Under the pieces are notes generated by a model. That model was not told the origin of the DNA, did no database searches, and saw only the letters and a list, made by a program, of their open reading frames with translations. From NCBI GenBank assembly GCA_035771165.1, contig JAWNZC010000234.1, positions 3,075,001 through 3,139,000 on the forward strand: DNA of 64,000 nucleotides. Reading direction: 5' to 3'. The stretch comes from Paragorgia papillata. Its lineage: Eukaryota > Cnidaria > Anthozoa > Scleralcyonacea > Coralliidae. This document shows, piece after piece, positions 12,216 through 22,726 of the stretch. Position numbers and translations under genes: made by a program. Position 1 is the first letter of the stretch. Each line of letters opens with the position of its first letter.

Positions 12216-14353
12216 AATATATTAATACATACGGTAATACAGTACTTCAAAACTAATGGAAGAAAGATCTGACAACATTTGCATTTATTTAATTGATGTA
12301 ACTGGTTCTCATTTATTACTGAAATAGAGTTGTGAATATGAAATTTTTACCTTCTTCTTTATACCTGATACTTTTAGCATCAGACTCATAACATAGGGGA
12401 TCAAGCTCATAGCAGGATCCCGTATTTTTAGAAGGATTCCAGCTGCAAGACAGATACCTGGATACCTGTTTGCATTTGATGTCTTTGATTGACCTTGTAC
12501 AAACTTTGGGTCTCCAGCTGTTTGTAGTACCTTGTGCAACAGAGGGGCCTTGTTTTGTATCTCCTTTCTAGCCACATCCCAAGAGAAACTCAGCATTGAT
12601 TCTTTTGTTGGTGTCCTTAAGGAAGAGGGGAACTTTGCTGAACAAAGTGTTTTTACCTCCTCATTAATTATTTTGCACATATGGTCTTCTACACTTTGTC
12701 TCATGTCTGATGATGACAACATGGCATTTACAATGGATTTAGCGTCACTTCCCCTAGCCAGTGCTTTGCCAAGTTTAATTAAATCTTTGGGAAGTTTAGT
12801 TGATTTTTTACCACTTGAATAGTTGATGGTAACCTAGTTTTTAAATGAGAAATTTAAACTGGTTTTCATAAATTACTAAATAAAGGTTTTGGCGTTTATT
12901 GGGCATATAAGACGTCTATGCATTAGTGCATGGGCTTAATAAATGGCCGTTGGTCAGAAAAGAACTACACATGTACAAAATGTGAACGTAAATTGTATTT
13001 TTCGTGCATTATTTATCTTCTAAATAGTAAATCCACCATTTAGCATACATGTCAATTTCAAGTATATTGCAAAATCTTTGATGTTTATGTCGACATTTTA
13101 TAAAACAACATATTATGCTCATAGGCTATTATTCTATTAAAATGACAAAAATATAAGGCGAGGCTAAACAAATCGCGTCTATAACAGACGTGTGATTTTT
13201 CGGGTTGCATACTTCATGCAACTAAAAATATAGCAACTGTCAACTTATTTTTAAACTGCAATACATTCACATTTTTTACATGAGTTTTACGTCAAATATT
13301 ATATGCACTTTCACAAAATTGGAGCCCGTACACCATTTTTTCTTGTAACGATATTGCACTGTAGTTTTGTGACAACACCTCATATAAAATAGGATGCGAT
13401 TAACGAGGGTCGCGTATTTACATTTGTCTGGTGTTCAGTTAAAAATAAATGGCCCTTATAGGTAGACGATATAAATATTAGACGAAAATCACGAAATGTA
13501 GTACCTATTTTTAACTACTAAGTATATTGCCATGCATGCGCATGGATAAGATACTTTAAAATGCTGAAACTACAAACCTCTACATTATTAATACATTCTT
13601 CTGGATCTACTGTAGAAATAGGCTGCAAATGCGGAGCTAATAGAAATCCAGGAGCTCTGATTTTCCCCACGGCAACTGAAGACAAAGGCCAACGGGCAAT
13701 CCAAGGGCAAGGCGCAAGAAACCTTTGAGTTTCACCTGTTGGGAGCCTCTTCTCATATTCAGTGTCACAAGCACTATCCTGTTGAGAAGAAGGGCCACCA
13801 AACGAAAGCTTTTTTTAGGAAAAACTTTTTTGCCTTGGTAAACGTGTACTTGGAATAGTCTGCCTCTTCGATTCTGGCGACAGGTGAGGTTGTACGTCTG
13901 AGGGAAGAGAGCGTTTTACGCGTTGCTGCGTCCCTTCTTTAAATCTTTGTAAAATTGAAGTTCTTAGTGTTTCAAAGTTTCCTTTTAGTTTATAGAACTT
14001 GCATATGTCCTTGCCGCAAGGCGTCTAACAAACATACCGATCAGACTTTTTGATCAACAACTCTTTCGATATTGGCAATAATTCTACAAGTTGATCTTGC
14101 AATTCGGAAGCTGATTTTCCTCCCAACGAACGCCTTTTTCGGGAATTTGGTTCATCTCTTCCGCATATAAAGCATCCGCGTGTTCTAAAGACTTCCAAGA
14201 TTTGTTTACGAGGAGTGGCCATATTTCGAACGGTCAATGTTGCAATCCCATATTCGCGCCATAATCTTGTCCTTTTTAATAAAGCGCGAAATTGACACGA
14301 ATATTTGCATAATTATACATTATTAAAATATTAAACCGATACGTCACGGACAA

Positions 14354-14444
14354 GGAATTAAGCCGATGCACCCAGCGGTTGGTTGGGCGAGGGATCGCGG
14401 GCGCACCGAGACCCAACGGCTGGAATCTGAGCCTAATCATGACC
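14354..14444. repeat. Right ~76-bp TIR and 9-bp TSD of the RecQ-type transposon
   Basis: The TIR ends in CTGGAATCTGAGCCTA at 14435, the complement of the left end. The second TSD copy ATCATGACC is at 14436-14444, followed by the resumed coding of the target gene. Confidence 0.9.
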
Positions 14445-14795
14445 ATGTTCCCTCAGAATTTCAAGAAGTTCATTCAGAGCATCACGACGACAGTTGTTTT
14501 TTGTGGCGCATGAATCCAGCTCTTCAGAAATGAATGACACCCCGTCGTTATCTATGCCGGCTACAGCGCCTACAGATTCCTCATTTAGGTCGACTAAGTG
14601 TAACTCCGAATCTGATGATGAAGACACTTTTTCAGTCGAGGACAGTAAACTGTCTATCGACACTTGATCAACAGGATTACTGTGCTCCACAAAACTTAGC
14701 TGAGTTTCATCATTACTATTTCCACTACTCTCTGCAAGAATATTTACTTCAGCCGTAATTTTCCTCCATCGTTGTCGATATTCGTACTGAGACAT
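14436..14795 (-). pseudogene. Tnp2/CACTA-like transposase-derived protein, N-terminal part
   Basis: ATG at 14795 (MSQYEYRQRW); the frame runs to the insertion point at LLEILREHGHD. About 120 residues, Ser/Asp/Glu-rich in the middle, as is usual for N-termini of this family. It continues at 4810 (SLPKDARTLL) across the RecQ-type transposon. The 6-bp duplication of the palindromic element begins six bases upstream of the ATG. The gene is therefore hit twice: in its coding part and immediately 5' of its start. Confidence 0.75.
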
Positions 14796-14879
14796 GGACA
14801 CTCAGTAGTAGTAATACCCCCCCATCGGGAGACCAAAGGGTGCCGCCTCATTAAATATTCAATTTTTAATTATTCATTC

Positions 14880-15065
14880 TCAGGCTCCTTTGGGACCTCT
14901 AACCCTAATCTCATTACGTCATTATGTCTCAGGCTCCTTTGGGACCTCCAAACCCTAACCTCATTATTTATGCTTACATCATTATTTCTCAGGTTCCTTT
15001 GGGACTTCCCAACCCTAACTTCCCCCCTAAACCCTAGCTGTTATTCAACCCCCCTGGTTTTCACT
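14880..15065 (+). repeat. Subterminal repeats with telomere-like motif (left arm)
   Basis: Three spaced copies of CTCAGGYTCCTTTGGGAC (near 14880, 14931, 14990), each followed within a few bases by AACCCTAA. AAACCCTAG follows near 15031. The mirror copy is at about 23776-23960. AACCCTAA is reminiscent of TTAGGG-type telomere repeats, though the copies are dispersed rather than in tandem. Confidence 0.6.
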
Positions 15066-16113
15066 ACGTCATAATCGACTTAATACTTATGCATCGTCAT
15101 CGTTAGCTTTTATTCCAACCCCCCCGGTATTCACTACACGTCATAACCGATAGCTCTCCGACTGATTTCCGAAGTTCTGGGTTACGTCATTATCAAAAGG
15201 CATTCGACTTATATTCCTTATAAGTAATAGTAATTACCTTTTCATTTATACACTTTATCCTACTACTACCAGTTAACACTTGTGGGACATGTAAGCATAC
15301 AGAGCATGCGTGCAATAAACTCAAGACAAAATAGAGGTTCTTTACAAGGAACTAAAGAGAAATTAGTAGACACACTTTATATTTTTATCCTAAATCTTGT
15401 CTAGAGGAATATAGTGGGTTTCGAACATTCTAAATGACTGAATCTGGTGAGATAACTGAACTCGAATATTATCTGAATAAGCTATGAATATTATATGTAG
15501 GGTTAGAACCTAACAGAATAAATCATCTTAGAATCATACCTAACTAAACTCTCGTTTATAAGTAAAGGAAGATAGAATGAGGAATCATTTCGAGAAGCTG
15601 AACTTAGGATACGTACGAATCAATCCGAAAAGCCGTGAGCTCAGAAAAAAACATATTGGCACATAGCAATGAAAAGCTTATATATGGATATTATATTAGA
15701 TATTTGGTTCGCTTTTGAATATTATATTAGATATTTGTGTCGCTTTTGTGATGTTTATACGTATAGAAACCGTATGAAGTTAAAAAGAGTCGCCTTGAAG
15801 GGTAGCGAATCGTTATTGTACACTTAGAAGAACATTATTCGACAACATCGTTGACCAAGCACTTTGAAAAATTACAGAGCTTGGTTAAAGTTAAATAATT
15901 CGTCGCTATGATTTAGTACGTTATAAGGTTCTCGCACGTGCAGAACACAAAAGGGAAAAGTCATTAAAATTACTAATGGCTAAAACATAACCGGATTTGC
16001 ATATAAGTAGAATATTTAATTCATTTTAGGGGGGTGATCATGAGCTTTGGGGAATAATAAGGGGTATTAATGCATGGGCAAGTTTAGGCGGGGCGTTGAT
16101 GTAACCATGGAGA

Positions 16114-16326
16114 ATGTACAGCGTCGCGTCGTCTCACAAGGCAGAATTCAAAGTATTCAGTTTAAAATATTTATTTCTTGGTCCAAAAAATCAAAGCATA
16201 GTCGAAAGTGTTATCGTATTTGAAGAAAACACAGTTAATCAACCTGTTGGAGACGGTCCTGTTGTTAGTTTGGCAAGCGAAGAGTGTGTAAATGATTCTA
16301 GCTTCCCCCTAACCTTAGCTGGATAG
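16114..16326 (+). other. 70-codon open frame, left arm, unknown
   Basis: Identical in both arms (mirror at 22514-22726, minus). It has a Val/Glu/Ser-rich composition and no motif I recognise. Conservation between arms is uninformative because the whole arm is duplicated. It could be a small gene, a 5' exon, or chance. Confidence 0.25.
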
Positions 16327-16934
16327 AGTAAATGATGCCTTCAATGAAGAAACCGTTCGGTAAGCTGTTCGAAAGATATTGAAACACTTTCTTTCATAAG
16401 TTTGTATAAGCACTAATGTTTCTGTTTCGATTAAATGATTAACATATCTAAAACTGCCTAGTCTCTTCGTATAACATATCCCTTGACTGTTCGAATATCC
16501 GCTCGATATAAGCCTCGGGAAATCGTACTAGCGTAGATTCTCTTCTTTTCCTTCTTTTCTCCAGTTGCATACTAGCATAAATTGTTAACCAATATGATAT
16601 TTTATCGTTACGATGAGAGCACCGTTTTTCAAATGTCTGCTTTTCATTCAGACACCAAGTCGCGAGTATGAGGAATTGAATCGAGAAACTGTAAGAACGT
16701 AAGGTACAGACGAAATATTATTTGTCTATAGAATGGCTGAGTGCAATGTTTAAGGCCATGTAAACTAATGGTATTAATGACTCATTAGCAATTTAAACAA
16801 AAGAACGTGTCTGGGCGAGTTTGGGCGACGTCAGAGCTTAGACAAAGAAATCCTAATTAATATGCTTATTCACGGCGTCGGTTTTCTCGGCGTATCATTT
16901 GCTTGCTATTTGCTGTTGGAGTAAGACCGCAGAG

Positions 16935-17435
16935 ATGGAGGGTTTATATGAAAAATTGTTTTCAATGTTCGAAGCTATTTACAATGAAACTTTGTGGGAA
17001 GAATATTCGAAGCTTTGTCATGAAAAGTGCTACGGTTGTAGGACTAACCATCCTAGTCAGAAACAACACAGTTGCCTAACAGATGATGAGCAATGGAGAT
17101 CGTGCTACGAAGAGACCAGGACAAACGTCAACGAACGTATCTGGATAGAGTTCAACGAAGCGATGCAGGCGTTGAAATTACGAATCCAAAGAGACAATAA
17201 TAAATACTCTCAAGACGCTACAGAGACAAGGGTTGAGCCAGTGGAAATTGACGACTCGCCAAATATTCTTTCTATATCTGTTCTGTTTAGCTGTCCATTA
17301 AAGTATCTGTACCAAGTAAAAGACACTGGTGTAAAATTTACGAGTACGATAAAGAATCCTCGGGAGGCTTACGAGGAGTATCTTCTTGAAAAGTCTAGAA
17401 ACTTAACGACGAAAAGCAATCTGAACTATATGTGA
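16935..17435 (+). CDS. 166-aa Cys-rich protein, left arm
   Basis: ATG at 16935 (MEGLYEKLF). The N-terminal half has C-x3-C-x2-C-x5-PSQ-x3-H-x-C spacing (CHEKCYGC then NHPSQKQHSC), which looks like a small zinc-binding module. The C-terminal half is charged and helical, with an aromatic stretch (CPLKYLYQV). I recall similar PSQ-H-C modules in proteins of invertebrate mobile and viral-like elements, but cannot name the function. It converges with the ATPase gene (18140). The mirror copy is at 21404-21904. An open upstream extension without ATG exists but is not called. Confidence 0.55.
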   Translation: MEGLYEKLFSMFEAIYNETLWEEYSKLCHEKCYGCRTNHPSQKQHSCLTDDEQWRSCYEETRTNVNERIWIEFNEAMQALKLRIQRDNNKYSQDATETRVEPVEIDDSPNILSISVLFSCPLKYLYQVKDTGVKFTSTIKNPREAYEEYLLEKSRNLTTKSNLNYM

Positions 17436-18139
17436 ACTAATGCTATATGTGTTATGAGAACATTATCGAGTTAATCCAAAGTTAAATTATGTTTTAAGTT
17501 AAATAAAATTTCTTGGACTATTTAGTGTGTAAGAAAGATGTGTAATTTTATATGTGTGTAATTTTATCTGAAGAGAAATTAATAAAGACATATGAGCAAC
17601 ATTATAATAGTTCTTTGTAGTTTATTTTTATATTGTAACAAATTACAGTGTACATATTGACAGCTAATTATTTACATAAACAAATGTTTTTAAATAAACT
17701 GTCCTGCGTTTACGATTTCTTCTAGCGCACCCACTTCTTATAGATATCGTTTGTTTTCTCTGTTTTGCATAATATAACTCGACAAGACCTTTTATACGAG
17801 AGTTGATAAGCGGTAACTTATACATTAAACATGTACCAAAGGAATATCAGAAAGACATACACATTAATTGTAAATACTTTATTTAAATTCAGCATAGTAC
17901 AGAAGATAATGTTTCAACGATTCAACAGTAACTTTAATTCTTATAATGGGTGTCATTCCAATACTATGGCGTTTGGATTGATTGTAGGAGTACACTAGTT
18001 TTTTGTAATAATGGGGTTATTTTTTTTGTTCGTTTGATGAAATCTAAACATATATTCAAAATGCAGTCCGATATAGCCTTTAATAAACCATTATCAGTAT
18101 GTCTCAATGTCGCTTTTCTCAGGTATTCAGCACTTATTC

Positions 18140-18953
18140 TTATACCCTGGGTTGATATACATAATGTGTATCAGTCGGAAATATCCCGGATCTTACTCGG
18201 ATTTCATCGGGACATGTCGGCGTGAGATCGACAAACAGGTAAGAATACGGCTCTTTAGTCGCCATCTGATAGGCTTGCTGGAAAAATTTAGTGTTGCTAG
18301 GATACAACTGTTTGGCAAGATGAGTCACTTGACTTGCATCACGAACATTTTTTGTTAGGACAAAGTAACTAGCGTTGAGAGAGATGGTACGATGGTCTTT
18401 GCTTTGATGAAATAAGTTTTGCACGATATAAATTACACTGAGATTACCATGATGGGATTTCTTCGTGAATAGTTTTGGCAATAATCGTATCTTTTTCACC
18501 CATCATATCATCAATGATAAACAAATTTCTTATTTGGGGATTAATACTATCCAATATAGATTCGGATAAACCTTGCACAAACTGAATGCCGGGAATAAGA
18601 AGTTCCATTTTAGCAAACGTGTCTTGGTACTCAGAATAAAAATAAATTATATTTTCTGGGACAGGGTCGATCATGATTTGGGCGTTGACTAACAATTCCT
18701 TGACAAAGCTTGTCTTCCCAGTCTTGGTCCCTCCAGAGACCAAGAGTCCAAACGGATGAGTTAATTGTATGGAGTATGTCTTTTTGTTGTCTTGGTAATT
18801 CGATGCGTTTCCATCAAATGGAGAATACTTAAATGTAGAATCAGTAGACATCGTTTGTATTGGCCGAGCTCCCCCATGCAGGACCTTTACGTGACGTTGT
18901 AAATTAAACTGTCTTGAAAAGCTCTTTCCGCAAATATTACAAGCGCAAGGCAT
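18140..18953 (-). pseudogene. C2H2-fused A32/FtsK-like packaging ATPase, left arm
   Basis: ATG at 18953. An N-terminal C2H2 finger (C-x2-C-x12-H-x4-H) occupies about residues 4-25. A HerA/FtsK-superfamily ATPase follows, with Walker A GGTKTGKTS, Walker B LFIIDDMMG and a downstream NLSVIYIVQN strand. This is the pattern of DNA-packaging ATPases of Polintons and related viruses. About 270 residues in all. The left copy has one more base than the right in an A-run near 18473-18476, which breaks the frame there; the rest of the protein is in the next frame to 18140. The finger fusion is unusual for packaging ATPases as I know them. Confidence 0.7.
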
Positions 18954-19109
18954 GTTCACACAACAACTCTCAAACTACTTGTGAAAATGTATGTGAGAAA
19001 AGTAAGATTATATCCTTGAGTTTCTTCTCTAATGCATGTGGGGATACCAAAACGAACCAATGCGCATGCATAGCTGGACGTCACTTGGACGCTACTTAGA
19101 CGCCGCCTC

Positions 19110-19722
19110 TAAGGGATTAACTCATGAGTAAACGAGTAACTCGTGAGTAAATGAGTAACTCGTGAGTAAATGAGTAACTCATGAGTAACTCATGAGTAAC
19201 TCGTGAGTAAATGAGTAACTCATGAGTAAATGAGTAACTCATGAGTAACTCATGAGTAAATGAGTAACTCGTGAGTAAATGAGTAACTCATGAGTAAATG
19301 AGTAACTCATGAGTAACTCATGAGTAACTCATGAGTAACTCGTGAGTTACTCATGAGTAAATGAGTTACTCATTTACTCACGAGTTACTCATTTACTCAT
19401 GAGTTACTCACGAGTTACTCATTTACTCATGAGTTACTCATTTACTCACGAGTTACTCATTTACTCATGAGTTACTCACGAGTTACTCATGAGTTACTCA
19501 TTTACTCACGAGTTACTCATGAGTTACTCATGAGTTACTCATTTACTCACGAGTTACTCATTTACTCATGAGTTACTCATTTACTCACGAGTTACTCATG
19601 AGTTACTCCTTTACTCACGAGTTACTCATGAGTTACTCATTTACTCATGAGTAACTCATGAGTTACTCATTTACTCATGAGTTACTCATTTACTCACGAG
19701 TTACTCGTTTACTCATGAGTTA
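19110..19722. repeat. Palindromic satellite at the hinge of the palindrome
   Basis: Tandem, slightly variable units of GAGTAACTCATGAGTAAAT and shorter forms. Unit orientation flips near 19340, giving about 220 bp on the left and about 375 bp on the right. The units are themselves near-palindromes (ACTCATGAGT, ACTCGTGAGT). Unequal length on the two sides suggests slippage after, or assembly error within, the hinge. Confidence 0.85.
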
Positions 19723-19886
19723 ATCCCTTAGAGGCGGCGTCTAAGTAGCGTCCAAGTGACGTCCAGCTATGCATGCGCATTGGTTCGTTTTGGTATCCCC
19801 ACATGCATTAGAGAAGAAACTCAAGGATATAATCTTACTTTTCTCACATACATTTTCACAAGTAGTTTGAGAGTTGTTGTGTGAAC

Positions 19887-20700
19887 ATGCCTTGCGCTTG
19901 TAATATTTGCGGAAAGAGCTTTTCAAGACAGTTTAATTTACAACGTCACGTAAAGGTCCTGCATGGGGGAGCTCGGCCAATACAAACGATGTCTACTGAT
20001 TCTACATTTAAGTATTCTCCATTTGATGGAAACGCATCGAATTACCAAGACAACAAAAAGACATACTCCATACAATTAACTCATCCGTTTGGACTCTTGG
20101 TCTCTGGAGGGACCAAGACTGGGAAGACAAGCTTTGTCAAGGAATTGTTAGTCAACGCCCAAATCATGATCGACCCTGTCCCAGAAAATATAATTTATTT
20201 TTATTCTGAGTACCAAGACACGTTTGCTAAAATGGAACTTCTTATTCCCGGCATTCAGTTTGTGCAAGGTTTATCCGAATCTATATTGGATAGTATTAAT
20301 CCCCAAATAAGAAATTTGTTTATCATTGATGATATGATGGGTGAAAAAGATACGATTATTGCCAAACTATTCACGAAGAAATCCCATCATGGTAATCTCA
20401 GTGTAATTTATATCGTGCAAAACTTATTTCATCAAAGCAAAGACCATCGTACCATCTCTCTCAACGCTAGTTACTTTGTCCTAACAAAAAATGTTCGTGA
20501 TGCAAGTCAAGTGACTCATCTTGCCAAACAGTTGTATCCTAGCAACACTAAATTTTTTCCAGCAAGCCTATCAGATGGCGACTAAAGAGCCGTATTCTTA
20601 CCTGTTTGTCGATCTCACGCCGACATGTCCCGATGAAATCCGAGTAAGATCCGGGATATTTCCGACTGATACACATTATGTATATCAACCCAGGGTATAA
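19887..20700 (+). pseudogene. C2H2-fused A32/FtsK-like packaging ATPase, right arm
   Basis: Mirror copy of the gene at 18140-18953, start ATG 19887. The same finger, Walker A and Walker B motifs lie in one frame as far as codon about 228. A T-run near 20552-20557 is one base longer than in the left arm and breaks the frame there; the last about 45 codons continue in another frame to the TAA at 20698-20700. The two arms thus break at different homopolymers, and at each point the other arm is open. Confidence 0.7.
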
Positions 20701-21403
20701 GAATAAGTGCTGAATACCTGAGAAAAGCGACATTGAGACATACTGATAATGGTTTATTAAAGGCTATATCGGACTGCATTTTGAATATATGTTTAGATTT
20801 CATCAAACGAACAAAAAAAATAACCCCATTATTACAAAAAACTAGTGTACTCCTACAATCAATCCAAACGCCATAGTATTGGAATGACACCCATTATAAG
20901 AATTAAAGTTACTGTTGAATCGTTGAAACATTATCTTCTGTACTATGCTGAATTTAAATAAAGTATTTACAATTAATGTGTATGTCTTTCTGATATTCCT
21001 TTGGTACATGTTTAATGTATAAGTTACCGCTTATCAACTCTCGTATAAAAGGTCTTGTCGAGTTATATTATGCAAAACAGAGAAACAAACGATATCTATA
21101 AGAAGTGGGTGCGCTAGAAGAAATCGTAAACGCAGGACAGTTTATTTAAAAACATTTGTTTATGTAAATAATTAGCTGTCAATATGTACACTGTAATTTG
21201 TTACAATATAAAAATAAACTACAAAGAACTATTATAATGTTGCTCATATGTCTTTATTAATTTCTCTTCAGATAAAATTACACACATATAAAATTACACA
21301 TCTTTCTTACACACTAAATAGTCCAAGAAATTTTATTTAACTTAAAACATAATTTAACTTTGGATTAACTCGATAATGTTCTCATAACACATATAGCATT
21401 AGT

Positions 21404-21904
21404 TCACATATAGTTCAGATTGCTTTTCGTCGTTAAGTTTCTAGACTTTTCAAGAAGATACTCCTCGTAAGCCTCCCGAGGATTCTTTATCGTACTCGTA
21501 AATTTTACACCAGTGTCTTTTACTTGGTACAGATACTTTAATGGACAGCTAAACAGAACAGATATAGAAAGAATATTTGGCGAGTCGTCAATTTCCACTG
21601 GCTCAACCCTTGTCTCTGTAGCGTCTTGAGAGTATTTATTATTGTCTCTTTGGATTCGTAATTTCAACGCCTGCATCGCTTCGTTGAACTCTATCCAGAT
21701 ACGTTCGTTGACGTTTGTCCTGGTCTCTTCGTAGCACGATCTCCATTGCTCATCATCTGTTAGGCAACTGTGTTGTTTCTGACTAGGATGGTTAGTCCTA
21801 CAACCGTAGCACTTTTCATGACAAAGCTTCGAATATTCTTCCCACAAAGTTTCATTGTAAATAGCTTCGAACATTGAAAACAATTTTTCATATAAACCCT
21901 CCAT
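21404..21904 (-). CDS. 166-aa Cys-rich protein, right arm
   Basis: Mirror of 16935-17435 with the same residues throughout, as far as I compared. Same Cys/His module and same position relative to the ATPase. See the left-arm copy for motif details. Confidence 0.55.
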   Translation of the reverse strand: MEGLYEKLFSMFEAIYNETLWEEYSKLCHEKCYGCRTNHPSQKQHSCLTDDEQWRSCYEETRTNVNERIWIEFNEAMQALKLRIQRDNNKYSQDATETRVEPVEIDDSPNILSISVLFSCPLKYLYQVKDTGVKFTSTIKNPREAYEEYLLEKSRNLTTKSNLNYM

Positions 21905-22513
21905 CTCTGCGGTCTTACTCCAACAGCAAATAGCAAGCAAATGATACGCCGAGAAAACCGACGCCGTGAATAAGCATATTAATTAGGATTTCTTTGTCTA
22001 AGCTCTGACGTCGCCCAAACTCGCCCAGACACGTTCTTTTGTTTAAATTGCTAATGAGTCATTAATACCATTAGTTTACATGGCCTTAAACATTGCACTC
22101 AGCCATTCTATAGACAAATAATATTTCGTCTGTACCTTACGTTCTTACAGTTTCTCGATTCAATTCCTCATACTCGCGACTTGGTGTCTGAATGAAAAGC
22201 AGACATTTGAAAAACGGTGCTCTCATCGTAACGATAAAATATCATATTGGTTAACAATTTATGCTAGTATGCAACTGGAGAAAAGAAGGAAAAGAAGAGA
22301 ATCTACGCTAGTACGATTTCCCGAGGCTTATATCGAGCGGATATTCGAACAGTCAAGGGATATGTTATACGAAGAGACTAGGCAGTTTTAGATATGTTAA
22401 TCATTTAATCGAAACAGAAACATTAGTGCTTATACAAACTTATGAAAGAAAGTGTTTTCAATATCTTTCGAACAGCTTACCGAACGGTTTCTTCATTGAA
22501 GGCATCATTTACT

Positions 22514-22726
22514 CTATCCAGCTAAGGTTAGGGGGAAGCTAGAATCATTTACACACTCTTCGCTTGCCAAACTAACAACAGGACCGTCTCCAACAGGTTG
22601 ATTAACTGTGTTTTCTTCAAATACGATAACACTTTCGACTATGCTTTGATTTTTTGGACCAAGAAATAAATATTTTAAACTGAATACTTTGAATTCTGCC
22701 TTGTGAGACGACGCGACGCTGTACAT
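22514..22726 (-). other. 70-codon open frame, right arm, unknown
   Basis: Mirror of 16114-16326. No recognisable domain. Confidence 0.25.

Larger units (their letters stand above)
7810..14222 (-). pseudogene. DUF6589-type protein gene, five exons, candidate transposase
   Basis: Exons on the minus strand with GT-AG borders, all joining in phase 0: 13578-14222, 12351-12833, 10290-10919, 9419-9681, 7810-9028. The N-terminus has paired Cys (CFICGRD; YVC then PCGKD). Exon two has KLGKALARGSDAKSIVNA; exon three a coiled coil, then FCFVLDNID, DHHWCNHN and PVQFSDKQP; exon four GDQKTMERGLEAQ and LADWHHKN; exon five RNLINWRD, a Cys/His cluster (RCPCRYQGC...HELRHD), EGDGDRLLRC and LDLEHDNHYVK. These match, from memory, the metazoan DUF6589 family of unknown function. 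Damage: in-frame stops in exons one (two) and three (two), one-base shifts in exons three and four, and two shifts in exon five. The full product would be roughly 1,050-1,100 residues. Asp in LDNID and GDQ and Glu in LEHDN are candidate DDE residues (hypothesis). Confidence 0.75.
4811..14435. mobile_element. RecQ helicase plus DUF6589-type DNA transposon, complete
   Basis: A 9625-bp element bounded by about 76-bp inverted repeats and a perfect 9-bp duplication (4802-4810 and 14436-14444). Two genes point inward from the ends: RecQ-type helicase (+, 4989-6829) and a five-exon DUF6589-type gene (-, 14222-7810). It sits inside the coding sequence of a transposase-like gene, between the codons for EHGHD and SLPKDAR, which proves insertion. 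Nine-base duplications are typical of Mutator-like elements, but I see no MULE transposase. I do not recognise the gene pair as a named superfamily. Both genes carry disruptions, so this copy is probably inactive. Confidence 0.85.
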
